From NCBI RefSeq assembly GCF_014596475.1, contig NZ_MECJ01000028.1, positions 372,001 through 436,000 on the forward strand: a DNA stretch of 64,000 nt, in the 5' to 3' direction. Origin of the DNA: Streptomyces sp. CBMA152 (GTDB lineage: Bacteria; Actinomycetota; Actinomycetes; Streptomycetales; Streptomycetaceae). Of this stretch, positions 50,402-57,999 are shown piece after piece. The notes below the pieces were generated by a model, which was not told the origin of the DNA, did no database searches, and was given only the letters and a program-made list of their open reading frames with translations. Each line of letters opens with the position of its first letter. Position 1 is the first letter of the stretch. A program made the position numbers and the translations under genes.

Positions 50402-50759
50402 GGCTGGGCCCTTTCTCGCGGTGCGGGGTGCAGCGTGCTGATGCGTGGGTGGAGCTCGGTGGTGCGGGGTGGGGTGGGCGGTGCGGGTGCGCGGCCCACC
50501 TTTGTATGGTCGTACGAACGAGTCGCACCCCTCGATACGGGGAACCCTACGAATGCGCCGACCGTCAGCAACGATACCGGCACACCGAACCGCCCCCACG
50601 GGACGGGGGCAGGCCCGGCAGGTAGCGTCTGGGGAGGCGCCGTCCCAGGACGGCACCGCGACGACGACAAGAGCAGTACGTGACGAGCAGAACGTGCTCG
50701 GCGAATGCTCGACGAATGCGACCCCCTGGCCCGGGGTCCGAGGGGAAGACGTTCACCAG
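50402..50759. promoter_or_regulatory. purN upstream and divergent region
   Basis: A 358-bp gap. GCGGGTGC and GGTGCGGGGTG-like short repeats occupy 50420-50500. An AT-richer patch near 50510-50560 (TTTGTATGGTCGTACGAACG) may hold promoters, and contains the short palindrome CGTACG. No PurR box or ZTP riboswitch was recognised. No supported ORF. Confidence 0.35.
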
Positions 50760-51572
50760 ATGCCGGACCGACGCGACCAGCCGTTCGCAGAACGCCAGTC
50801 CCCCGCGACGACGGATTCGACGGACCCGAGCCAGTCGGGAGACGAGAAGCCGCGCGGCGGGACATCCGGGGACGCGCCCGCCGACGACAATCCGTTCGCG
50901 CCGCCGCCGGAGGGGCGCCCGGACCAGCCCTGGCGCCCGCGCCACCCGTCGGGATCGTCGCCGCAGGGCGACTCGCCGTGGGGGCCCGGGACGCCGCCGC
51001 AGGGCTCCTCGCAGTGGGGCAGCCAGTGGAGCAGCCGTCAGCCGGGCCCCGGCAAGGGCGGCTTCGGCAACCGTCCCGACGACCCGGAGCGCGGCCCCGG
51101 CCAGAAGCCCCCGCAGGGGCAGGTCCCGCGCTGGGACCCGACCGACGTGTACCAGCGGCGGGCGCGTTACGCGCTGCTCGCGGGCATGTGGGCGTTCTTC
51201 TTCGCCCTGTTCGACATGATGGAGATCTCGCTGCTGCTCGGCTCGCTGGCGCTGTACTGGGCGATCAGCTCGCTGCGGGCGAAGCCCAAGGCGCCGGAGA
51301 ACGCGGCGACGGCTGCCCGGGCGGGGTCGGCCGCGACCCCGCCGCCCCCGGCGCCCCCTGGGCCGCCTGCCAAGCCGCAGACGACTGCCGCCGTGACGGG
51401 GCTGGTGACTGCGGTTCTGTCGCTGTCCATCGTGGCGGCGACGTTCACGATGCAGATCGTGTACCGGGACTACTACACGTGCGTGGACGACGCCCTGACC
51501 AAGACCGGGTCGCTGTCCTGCAATGACCTGCTGCCCAAGCCGTTGCGGCCGGTGTTCGGGGTGAAGGAGTAG
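50760..51572 (+). CDS. Pro/Gly-rich membrane protein
   Basis: A 270-residue protein. Residues 1-125 are disordered and Pro/Gly/Ser/Gln-rich (HPSGSSPQGDSPWGPG). Two closely spaced hydrophobic helices follow (YALLAGMWAFFFALFDMMEISLLLGSLALYW), then a Pro/Ala-rich linker and another helix (AAVTGLVTAVLSLSIVAATFTMQIVY). The outer C-terminus has two cysteines (YYTCVDDALTKTGSLSCNDLL) that may pair. No family function is known to me. Followed by a dispersed repeat. Confidence 0.78.
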   Translation: MPDRRDQPFAERQSPATTDSTDPSQSGDEKPRGGTSGDAPADDNPFAPPPEGRPDQPWRPRHPSGSSPQGDSPWGPGTPPQGSSQWGSQWSSRQPGPGKGGFGNRPDDPERGPGQKPPQGQVPRWDPTDVYQRRARYALLAGMWAFFFALFDMMEISLLLGSLALYWAISSLRAKPKAPENAATAARAGSAATPPPPAPPGPPAKPQTTAAVTGLVTAVLSLSIVAATFTMQIVYRDYYTCVDDALTKTGSLSCNDLLPKPLRPVFGVKE

Positions 51573-51599
51573 CCCCGAGCCGGGTGGGGTGTGGTGTTT

Positions 51600-51648
51600 T
51601 CGGCTGCGGACCGTGGGGGCTGGTCGCGCAGTTCCCCGCGCCCCTAAA
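51600..51648 (-). repeat. Dispersed intergenic repeat (minus orientation)
   Basis: TCGGCTGCGGACCGTGGGGG, CTGGTCGCGC and AGTTCCCCGCGCCCCTAAA match the other copies. It lies between convergent ends of two membrane-protein genes. Confidence 0.8.
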
Positions 51649-51684
51649 CGTGCGGGGGAACGTAGCTCACTGCCACTAAGCCGC

Positions 51685-53364
51685 TTAGCCGGAGGCCGGG
51701 GGTTCGCCCTCGGCCTCCGGCTCTGTTTCAGCCTCGGGCTCTGTTTCGGGCTCCGGCTCTGTTTCGGGCTCCGGCTCGATCTCAGGCTCGGCCTCTGACG
51801 CCACCTCCACCTCAGCCTCGGGCTCGGGCTCAGCCTCGGGCTCAGAAACCGGTTCCGGCACCACCGGCGCCGCCGCGATCTCCGGCATCAAGCCCCCCGA
51901 GGCCTCCCTCAGTGCCGCCCAGCGGGCCTCCCGCGCGCCCGTGTCGTGCCACGTGCCCACCGGTAGGAAGTCGTACGGCACTACGTCCTCGTCGACCACA
52001 GCCTCCGCCTCCGGCTTGCGGCGACGCCAGGTGAGGCGCGAACGCCAATCCCGTACCGGCGACGCGTCCGGCACCACCCCCCGCAGCCACCACCACCGCA
52101 GCATCAGCGCCAACGGCACGCCCACCGCCGTCCCCCACAGCAGTGCCGCCCCGCCCGTGCGCCACCACACCGGGCCCAGGGCCGCCAGGCGCTGGGTGCC
52201 CAGGGGGCCGCCCGACAGCGCGGCCAGTACCGCCATCGCGGCCCCGCACACCGCCGCCCCGTACACCGTCACCAGCGCCGTCCGCCGCTTTCCCCACGCC
52301 TCCTCGCCCGTCGCCGCCCGGGCCGTCCACCAGCCGACCACCGCCCCGGCCAGCACGGGAAGCGCCAGCACCGACCAGGTCAGCCAGTTCCCCCGGGCCT
52401 CCTGGGGCACCGCGCTCAGCAGCGGGAAGTGCGGCACCGCCGGTGTCCCGGCGATCCCGAGCGGCGTCGCCACCGCGCCCGTGCCGAGCAGGAACCCGGG
52501 CCCGAGCCCGTACGCCGCCCCCCACACCGCCGCGTTCGGCAGCAGCGCCAGCGCGACGAGCAGCACCGCGAGCCGCCCCGACCAGTCCCCCGCCAGCCGT
52601 ACGAACGTGTCCTGGGCCGCGCCCACATGCCACGCGAGCGCCGTCCCGGCGAGCAGCGCCCCGCCCGCGAGCAGCACCCCGGCCCCCGCGCCCCCGGCCC
52701 GTACGGCCGTACTCGTACGACGGTCCGCGGCCACCTCGCGTACGACATCGGGCACCCACGTGGGCAGCGGGCCGCGCGGGCGGCCGCACGCCGTCCAGAA
52801 TCCGGCGGCCGCCGCGCCCGTGGCCACGAGCAGGAGGTGCAGTACGGCGCTGAGGGGCGCGGCGGGCAGCGGGCCGCCGGACGCGTATACGGCCGCAGCC
52901 CCGCCCACCAGCAGATATCCGCAGGTCACCGCCGCGAACGCACCCCACGCGTGGGCCGCGCCCGGTCGGTGGTCGACGGCCTCGTCGTCGTCCTCGTACG
53001 CGAACTCCTCCTCGTACGACAGCGCGTCCCGCGCCGCCCGGTGCACCAGGCACACCGGAAGCCACATCAGCAGCAGCGGCACCACGCCTACCGGAGCGGG
53101 CACGCCGCTGAGGGTGTCGGGGCGGACCAGGAGGGTTCCATGGGCGAGCAGCCACAGCCCGGCGGCCGCGCGCAGCGCGCCACCCGGGCCGCTGTCGGGG
53201 TACGGCGAGCTGATCCACACCACCGTCACCAGCACGGCGAGCGCGCCGAGTCCGAGCCCGGCCGCCATCGCCCCGCGTACGAGGCAGGTGGCGAACACGG
53301 ACGAGCGGCCCCGGGCCGCCGGCAACGTCAGGCCGCGATCGGTCACTTGTGTCACGGCCGCCAT
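51685..53364 (-). CDS. PerM-like polytopic membrane protein (DUF6350)
   Basis: A 559-residue protein with about twelve hydrophobic segments from residue 30 to 400 and a very acidic Glu/Pro-repeat C-terminus (PEPEAEVEVASEAEPEIEPE and further). Its placement beside purN-purH matches Rv0955/perM of M. tuberculosis, which lies beside purN (Rv0956) and purH (Rv0957) and supports cell division and survival in chronic infection. Similarity in topology and context suggests orthology. I start it at the ATG at 53364; a TTG at 53421 lies in the promoter (TATATT, 53425-53420). The acidic tail comes from 18-bp imperfect DNA repeats. Confidence 0.8.
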   Translation of the reverse strand: MAAVTQVTDRGLTLPAARGRSSVFATCLVRGAMAAGLGLGALAVLVTVVWISSPYPDSGPGGALRAAAGLWLLAHGTLLVRPDTLSGVPAPVGVVPLLLMWLPVCLVHRAARDALSYEEEFAYEDDDEAVDHRPGAAHAWGAFAAVTCGYLLVGGAAAVYASGGPLPAAPLSAVLHLLLVATGAAAAGFWTACGRPRGPLPTWVPDVVREVAADRRTSTAVRAGGAGAGVLLAGGALLAGTALAWHVGAAQDTFVRLAGDWSGRLAVLLVALALLPNAAVWGAAYGLGPGFLLGTGAVATPLGIAGTPAVPHFPLLSAVPQEARGNWLTWSVLALPVLAGAVVGWWTARAATGEEAWGKRRTALVTVYGAAVCGAAMAVLAALSGGPLGTQRLAALGPVWWRTGGAALLWGTAVGVPLALMLRWWWLRGVVPDASPVRDWRSRLTWRRRKPEAEAVVDEDVVPYDFLPVGTWHDTGAREARWAALREASGGLMPEIAAAPVVPEPVSEPEAEPEPEAEVEVASEAEPEIEPEPETEPEPETEPEAETEPEAEGEPPASG

Positions 53365-53513
53365 GCTCCCAACGACACGCGCTTTCTTCGCGTAACGGGA
53401 AAATGCCGCCGTGTCGCTCAATATACGTTTATGCGCTTTTCTGCCCGGGCAAGGCTGCGGGCGATACGTACGGCCGCCCCGGCGGCCTTCGCGGGGAGTC
53501 CTGGGAGCCCTTC
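53365..53513. promoter_or_regulatory. Divergent promoter region
   Basis: A 149-bp gap. TATATT (53425-53420, minus strand) is a good -10 for the PerM-like gene with about 50 nt of leader. GGGAG lies 7 nt upstream of the plus-strand ATG at 53514. The plus promoter is not clear. Confidence 0.4.
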
Positions 53514-54446
53514 ATGACAGAGGAACAGTCCGCCGAGGCGAAGCCTGTCGAGGCGCAGGCCGTTGAGGCTCAGGCTGTCGACGTCCAGGCCGTCGAGGTG
53601 CCGCCTGCCGAGGCGCCGCGCGTCACTCCCGTCGAAGCCTTCGACGCCCTGTACGCCGCCGCCGCGACCCCTCTCGTCCAGCAGGCGTATCTGCTCACCG
53701 GGCGGACGCGGCTGGCGCGCGCGTCGGTGGAGCACGCCTTCCGCCTCGCCTGGCAGCGCTGGCCCGAGGTCGCCACCGACGCCGACCCGGTGGGGTGGGT
53801 GCGCGCGGCGGCGCACGAGCACGCGATCTCCCCCTGGCACCGGTTCCGCCGCGCGTACAAGCACCCCGACCATCCTCCGGCCGACCCCGAGCAGCGCGTG
53901 CTGCTCACCGCGCTGCTCGCCCTGCCGCCCTCGTACCGCCGGACGATCCTGCTCTACGACGGCCTGGGCCTGGATCTGCCGGAGACCGCCGCCGAGACCG
54001 AGGCGAGCACCCCGGCCGCCGCGAGCCGGGTGATCAACGCCCGGGAGGCGGTCGCGTTTCGGGTGCCGGAGCTGGCCGCGGCCATGAGCGAGGAGGCGCG
54101 ATCGGCGCTGCTGCGCGAGCGCATCGGCGAGCTCGCCCTCACCGGGCCGCGCGCGGCGCCCCGGCTGCCCGGCCCCGGACGCCTGCGCACCAAGGGCGAG
54201 CGCGGCAACCGCCTGCGCACCCGCGCCGCCTTCACCCTCACCGCCGTCGTGGTCGGCGCGACCGCCTTCACCCTGAGCACCGCGCCGACCCGCTACATCG
54301 CGCCGGTCTCCCCGAGCCAGCGCGTCGGCGGCGTACCGCTCTACAGCGGTCCGCAGCGGCTCAGCGCGGAGAACACCGAGCTCCACCACAAGCTCCTCGA
54401 CGAGCCCGCCCACGGCCCGGAACGCCTCGTTCCGGACTTCCGCTGA
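53514..54446 (+). CDS. ECF-sigma-like protein with a C-terminal transmembrane helix
   Basis: A 310-residue protein. After a repetitive N-terminus (PVEAQAVEAQAVDVQAVEVP), residues 40-170 resemble ECF sigma regions 2 and 4: AAATPLVQQAYLLTGRTRLARASVEHAFRLAWQRWPEV and LLTALLALPPSYRRTILLYDGLGLDLPETAAETEASTPAAASRVINARE. Region 2.4 is weak and a canonical FRxWLxxIARN block is missing. A transmembrane helix (RAAFTLTAVVVGATAFTLST) follows, with a short outer tail. It may be a membrane-tethered regulator derived from a sigma factor and not an active sigma. Confidence 0.75.
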   Translation: MTEEQSAEAKPVEAQAVEAQAVDVQAVEVPPAEAPRVTPVEAFDALYAAAATPLVQQAYLLTGRTRLARASVEHAFRLAWQRWPEVATDADPVGWVRAAAHEHAISPWHRFRRAYKHPDHPPADPEQRVLLTALLALPPSYRRTILLYDGLGLDLPETAAETEASTPAAASRVINAREAVAFRVPELAAAMSEEARSALLRERIGELALTGPRAAPRLPGPGRLRTKGERGNRLRTRAAFTLTAVVVGATAFTLSTAPTRYIAPVSPSQRVGGVPLYSGPQRLSAENTELHHKLLDEPAHGPERLVPDFR

Positions 54447-54466
54447 GGCGTTCCCGGCGTACAGCA

Positions 54467-54515
54467 AAGCGCGTGGGCCCGCGCCCCCTGTTCAGGGGCG
54501 CGGGCCCACGCGCTT
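54467..54515. terminator. Perfect 21-bp bidirectional terminator
   Basis: Arms 54467-54487 and 54495-54515 are perfectly complementary over 21 bp (AAGCGCGTGGGCCCGCGCC and complement) around a 7-nt loop. It separates the convergent sigma-like gene and sucD; both flanks end with AA/TT suitable for termination in either direction. Confidence 0.88.
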
Positions 54516-54536
54516 ACAGCTCTACGTACCCGAAGG

Positions 54537-55421
54537 TCAGCCCGCGAGGATCTCGCGCGCCAGCTTGGCCGTCTCGGTCGGCGTCTTGCCGACCTTGACG
54601 CCCGCGGCCTCCAGGGCCTCCTTCTTGGCCTGGGCCGTGCCGGAGGAGCCGGAGACGATGGCGCCGGCGTGGCCCATGGTCTTGCCCTCGGGCGCGGTGA
54701 AGCCCGCCACGTAGCCGACGACCGGCTTCGTCACGTTGGCCTTGATGAAGTCGGCCGCGCGCTCCTCGGCGTCGCCGCCGATCTCACCGATCATGACGAT
54801 CAGGTCGGTGTCGGGGTCGGCCTCGAACGCGGCGAGCGCGTCGATGTGCGTGGTGCCGATGACCGGGTCGCCACCGATGCCGACGGCGGACGAGAAGCCG
54901 ATGTCACGGAGCTCGTACATCATCTGGTACGTCAGCGTGCCGGACTTCGAGACCAAGCCGATACGGCCCGGCTTGGTGATGTCGCCCGGGATGATGCCGG
55001 CGTTGGACTGGCCCGGCGTGATCAGACCGGGGCAGTTCGGGCCGATGATGCGGGTCTTGTTGCCCTTGGCCTTCGCGTACGCCCAGAAGGCGGCGGAGTC
55101 GTGCACCGCGATGCCCTCGGTGATGACGACGGCGAGCGGGATCTCGGCGTCGATCGCCTCGACCACGGCGGCCTTGGCGAACGCCGGCGGCACGAAGAGG
55201 ACGGACACGTTGGCGCCGGTCTTCTCCATCGCCTCGGCGACCGAGCCGAAGACCGGGATCTCGTGACCGTCGATGTCGACGGACGTGCCGGCCTTGCGCG
55301 GGTTGACACCGCCGACGATGTTGCTGCCGTCGGCGAGCATGAGCTTGGTGTGCTTCATGCCCGTGGCACCGGTCATGCCCTGGACGATGACCTTGCTGTC
55401 CTTGTTGAGGAAGATAGCCAT
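54537..55421 (-). CDS. sucD: Succinyl-CoA ligase alpha subunit
   Basis: A 294-residue subunit of the TCA-cycle enzyme converting succinyl-CoA to succinate with nucleotide triphosphate formation. CoA-binding is VIVQGMTGATGMKHTKLML and GGVNPRKAG; GPNCPGLITPGQSNAGIIPG and GRIGLVSKSGTLTYQ follow. The phosphorylated histidine lies in APEGKTMGHAGAIVSG. It starts 21 bp after sucC. Confidence 0.96.
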   Translation of the reverse strand: MAIFLNKDSKVIVQGMTGATGMKHTKLMLADGSNIVGGVNPRKAGTSVDIDGHEIPVFGSVAEAMEKTGANVSVLFVPPAFAKAAVVEAIDAEIPLAVVITEGIAVHDSAAFWAYAKAKGNKTRIIGPNCPGLITPGQSNAGIIPGDITKPGRIGLVSKSGTLTYQMMYELRDIGFSSAVGIGGDPVIGTTHIDALAAFEADPDTDLIVMIGEIGGDAEERAADFIKANVTKPVVGYVAGFTAPEGKTMGHAGAIVSGSSGTAQAKKEALEAAGVKVGKTPTETAKLAREILAG

Positions 55422-55442
55422 GGCTCTGGTTTCCCTCGTCCC

Positions 55443-56621
55443 TTACTTCGCAGCCGCGAGCTCGGCGGCCTTGTCGGCCGCGCCGTCCATGGTGTCCACG
55501 CGCTGGACCAGCGGGTGGTTCGCGTCCGACAGGATCTTGCGACCCAGCTCCGCGTTGTTGCCGTCGAGACGCACGACCAGCGGCTTGGTGACCTCTTCGC
55601 CCTTGTCGGCGAGGAGCTGCAGCGCCTGGACGATGCCGTTGGCGACCTCGTCGCAGGCGGTGATGCCACCGAAGACGTTGACGAACACGGACTTGACGTC
55701 CGCGTCGCCGAGGATGATCTCCAGGCCGTTCGCCATCACCTGGGCGGACGCGCCGCCACCGATGTCGAGGAAGTTGGCCGGCTTCACGCCGCCGTGGTTC
55801 TCACCGGCGTACGCGACGACGTCCAGGGTGCTCATGACGAGACCCGCGCCGTTGCCGATGATGCCGACCTCGCCGTCGAGCTTGACGTAGTTGAGGCCCT
55901 TGGCCTTGGCGGCGGCCTCAAGGGGGTTGGCCGCGGCCTTGTCCTCGAGCGCCTCGTGCTCCGGCTGACGGAACTCGGCGTTCTCGTCGAGCGAGACCTT
56001 GCCGTCCAGGGCCAGGATGCGGCCGTCCTTGGTCTTCACCAGCGGGTTGACCTCGACGAGGAGCGCGTCCTCGGCGACGAAGGTCTTCCACAGCGTGACC
56101 ATCGCCTCGGCGACGCCCTCGGCCACCTCGGCCGGGAACTTCGCCTGGGCCACGATCTCGCGGGCCTTCTCGATGTTCACGCCTTCGACGGCGTTGACCG
56201 GGACCTTCGCGAGGGCCTCGGGGGTCTTCTCCGCGACCTCCTCGATGTCCATGCCGCCCTGCACCGAGGCCATGGCCAGGAAGGTGCGGTTGGTGCGGTC
56301 GAGGAGGTACGAGACGTAGTACTCCGCCTCGATCTCCGGGGACAGCTCGGCGATCATCACCTTGTGGACCGTGTGGCCCTTGATGTCCATGCCGAGGATG
56401 TCCGTCGCACGGGCGACGGCCTCGTCGGGGTTCGCCGCCAGCTTCACGCCGCCGGCCTTGCCTCGGCCACCGACCTTCACCTGTGCCTTGACGACCGACT
56501 TGCCGCCCAGTCGCTCGGTGGCCTCGCGCGCCGCCTCAGGCGTGTCGATGACTTCACCGGCCAGCACCGGTACACCGTGCTTGGCGAAGAGGTCCCTCGC
56601 CTGGTACTCGAACAGGTCCAC
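55443..56621 (-). CDS. sucC: Succinyl-CoA ligase beta subunit (ADP-forming type)
   Basis: A 392-residue ATP-grasp subunit. It begins MDLFEYQARDLFAKHGVPVLAGEV and shows VKAQVKVGGRGKAGGVKLA (nucleotide-binding), VEVNPLVKTKDGRILALDGKVSLDENA and GIIGNGAGLVMSTLDVVAYAG near the phosphohistidine-docking site, with FVNVFGGITACDEVANGI towards the end. First gene of sucCD. Confidence 0.96.
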   Translation of the reverse strand: MDLFEYQARDLFAKHGVPVLAGEVIDTPEAAREATERLGGKSVVKAQVKVGGRGKAGGVKLAANPDEAVARATDILGMDIKGHTVHKVMIAELSPEIEAEYYVSYLLDRTNRTFLAMASVQGGMDIEEVAEKTPEALAKVPVNAVEGVNIEKAREIVAQAKFPAEVAEGVAEAMVTLWKTFVAEDALLVEVNPLVKTKDGRILALDGKVSLDENAEFRQPEHEALEDKAAANPLEAAAKAKGLNYVKLDGEVGIIGNGAGLVMSTLDVVAYAGENHGGVKPANFLDIGGGASAQVMANGLEIILGDADVKSVFVNVFGGITACDEVANGIVQALQLLADKGEEVTKPLVVRLDGNNAELGRKILSDANHPLVQRVDTMDGAADKAAELAAAK

Positions 56622-56826
56622 GCGCGTCCGTCCCTTTTCAGTGGTCTCGCGGTTCGTTTTCTGCGTGGGCGTGCCGCGAAGGGCAACGTGACGGCGCTGT
56701 CACTGAGGGAGGCGTACACGGTGACCGGGTACGCGGCATGTCCGTCTCGCAGGTTATCCCCGCAGGACCGACCTCCCTAAATCGCAGATCACACCTGAGC
56801 GGTGATACCTGTCACAGATCACCTGC
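56622..56826 (-). promoter_or_regulatory. sucCD upstream region and end of the VWA gene
   Basis: This 205-bp gap should carry the sucC promoter. Near its right end GATACCTGTCA (56804-56814) and TGTCAGGTATC (56835-56845) form an 11-bp inverted repeat with one mismatch that reaches into the end of the VWA gene and could terminate its transcript. The sequence CAGATCAC is repeated at about 56785 and 56814. No other gene. Confidence 0.4.
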
Positions 56827-57999
56827 TCACAGCGTGTCAGGTATCGGCAGCGGGCGCTTCTCGACAGCCGCCGCCATGATCGTCGGGAACAAGTCGGGGG
56901 TGCAGGCGAAGGCGGGGGCGCCGAGCGCCGACAGGGCCGCCGCGTGCTCGTGGTCGTACGCCGGAGTTCCCTCGTCGGACAGGGCGAGCAGCGCCACGAA
57001 CTGCACTCCGGACGCCTTCATCGCCGCCACCCGCTTCAGCATCTCGTCCCGGATCCCGCCCTCGTAAAGATCACTGATCAGTACGACGACGGTGTCGGCA
57101 GGACGGGTGATCTGCGACTGGCAGTAGGCGAGGGCGCGGTTGATGTCGGTGCCGCCGCCGAGCTGGGTGCCGAACAGGACGTCCACCGGGTCGTCGAGCT
57201 GGTCGGTGAGGTCGACGACGGCCGTGTCGAAGACGACGAGCCGGGTGGCGATCGAGCGCATGGAGGCGAGGACCGCGCCGAAGACCGAGGCGTAGACGAC
57301 CGAGGCGGCCATCGAGCCGGACTGGTCGATGCAGAGCACCACGTCCTTCTTCACTGACTGCGCGGCCCGCCCGTAGCCGATGAGCCGGTCGGGGACGACC
57401 GTGTCGTACTCCGGGAGGTAGTTCTTGAGGTTCGCCCGGATCGTGCGGTCCCAGTCGATGTCCCGGTGGCGGGGCCGGCTGATCCTCGCCGAACGGTCCA
57501 GCGCCCCCGTGAGCGTCGCCTTCGTGCGGGTCGCGAGGCGCTTCTCCAGGTCCTCGACGACCTTGCGGACGACCGCGCGGGCGGTCTCCTTGGTGGTCTC
57601 CGGCATCGCCTTGTTGAGCGAGAGCAGCGTCCCGACGAGGTGCACGTCCGCCTCGACGGCCTCCAGCATCTCCGGCTCCAGGAGCAGCGCGGACAGCCCG
57701 AGCCGGTCGATGGCGTCGCGCTGCATGACCTGGACGACCGAGGTGGGGAAGTACGTACGGATGTCGCCGAGCCAGCGGGCGACGCTCGGCGCGGAGGCGC
57801 CCAGGCCCGCGCCCCGGTCCCGCGCCTTGTTCCCCGGCGCGCTGCCGTAGAGCGCGGAGAGGGCGCCGTCCATGGCGGCGTCGCGTCCGGCGAGCGCGCA
57901 GCCGGTGCCGTCGGCGCCCTGCTCGCCGCCGAGGACCATCCGCCAGCGGCGGAGCCGTTCGTCGGGCTGTGCTGCGGCATCTGTCGCGTTCGCGTTCAA
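56827..57999 (-). CDS. VWA-domain (CoxE-like) protein
   Basis: A 390-residue protein whose second half is a von Willebrand A domain: VVLCIDQSGSMAASVVYASVFGAVLASM has the MIDAS DxSxS (Asp225, Ser227, Ser229), and GGGTDINRAL supplies Thr284 and Asp285. VLISDLYEGG gives the third metal-binding position. The N-terminal half is helical, with RHRDIDWDRTIRANLKNYLPEYDTVVPDRL typical of VWA proteins that pair with MoxR ATPases. The TTG start overlaps the DUF5682 gene by TTGA. It likely forms a metal-dependent chaperone or effector complex with the MoxR protein. Confidence 0.9.
   Translation of the reverse strand: MNANATDAAAQPDERLRRWRMVLGGEQGADGTGCALAGRDAAMDGALSALYGSAPGNKARDRGAGLGASAPSVARWLGDIRTYFPTSVVQVMQRDAIDRLGLSALLLEPEMLEAVEADVHLVGTLLSLNKAMPETTKETARAVVRKVVEDLEKRLATRTKATLTGALDRSARISRPRHRDIDWDRTIRANLKNYLPEYDTVVPDRLIGYGRAAQSVKKDVVLCIDQSGSMAASVVYASVFGAVLASMRSIATRLVVFDTAVVDLTDQLDDPVDVLFGTQLGGGTDINRALAYCQSQITRPADTVVVLISDLYEGGIRDEMLKRVAAMKASGVQFVALLALSDEGTPAYDHEHAAALSALGAPAFACTPDLFPTIMAAAVEKRPLPIPDTL

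Noticed and set aside
50402..50759. ZTP riboswitch or PurR box upstream of purN
   Set aside because: No matching consensus; only G-rich short repeats.
54669..56780. A 703-codon open frame antisense to sucD and sucC
   Set aside because: Both minus-strand genes are unmistakable; the frame has no recognisable domain.
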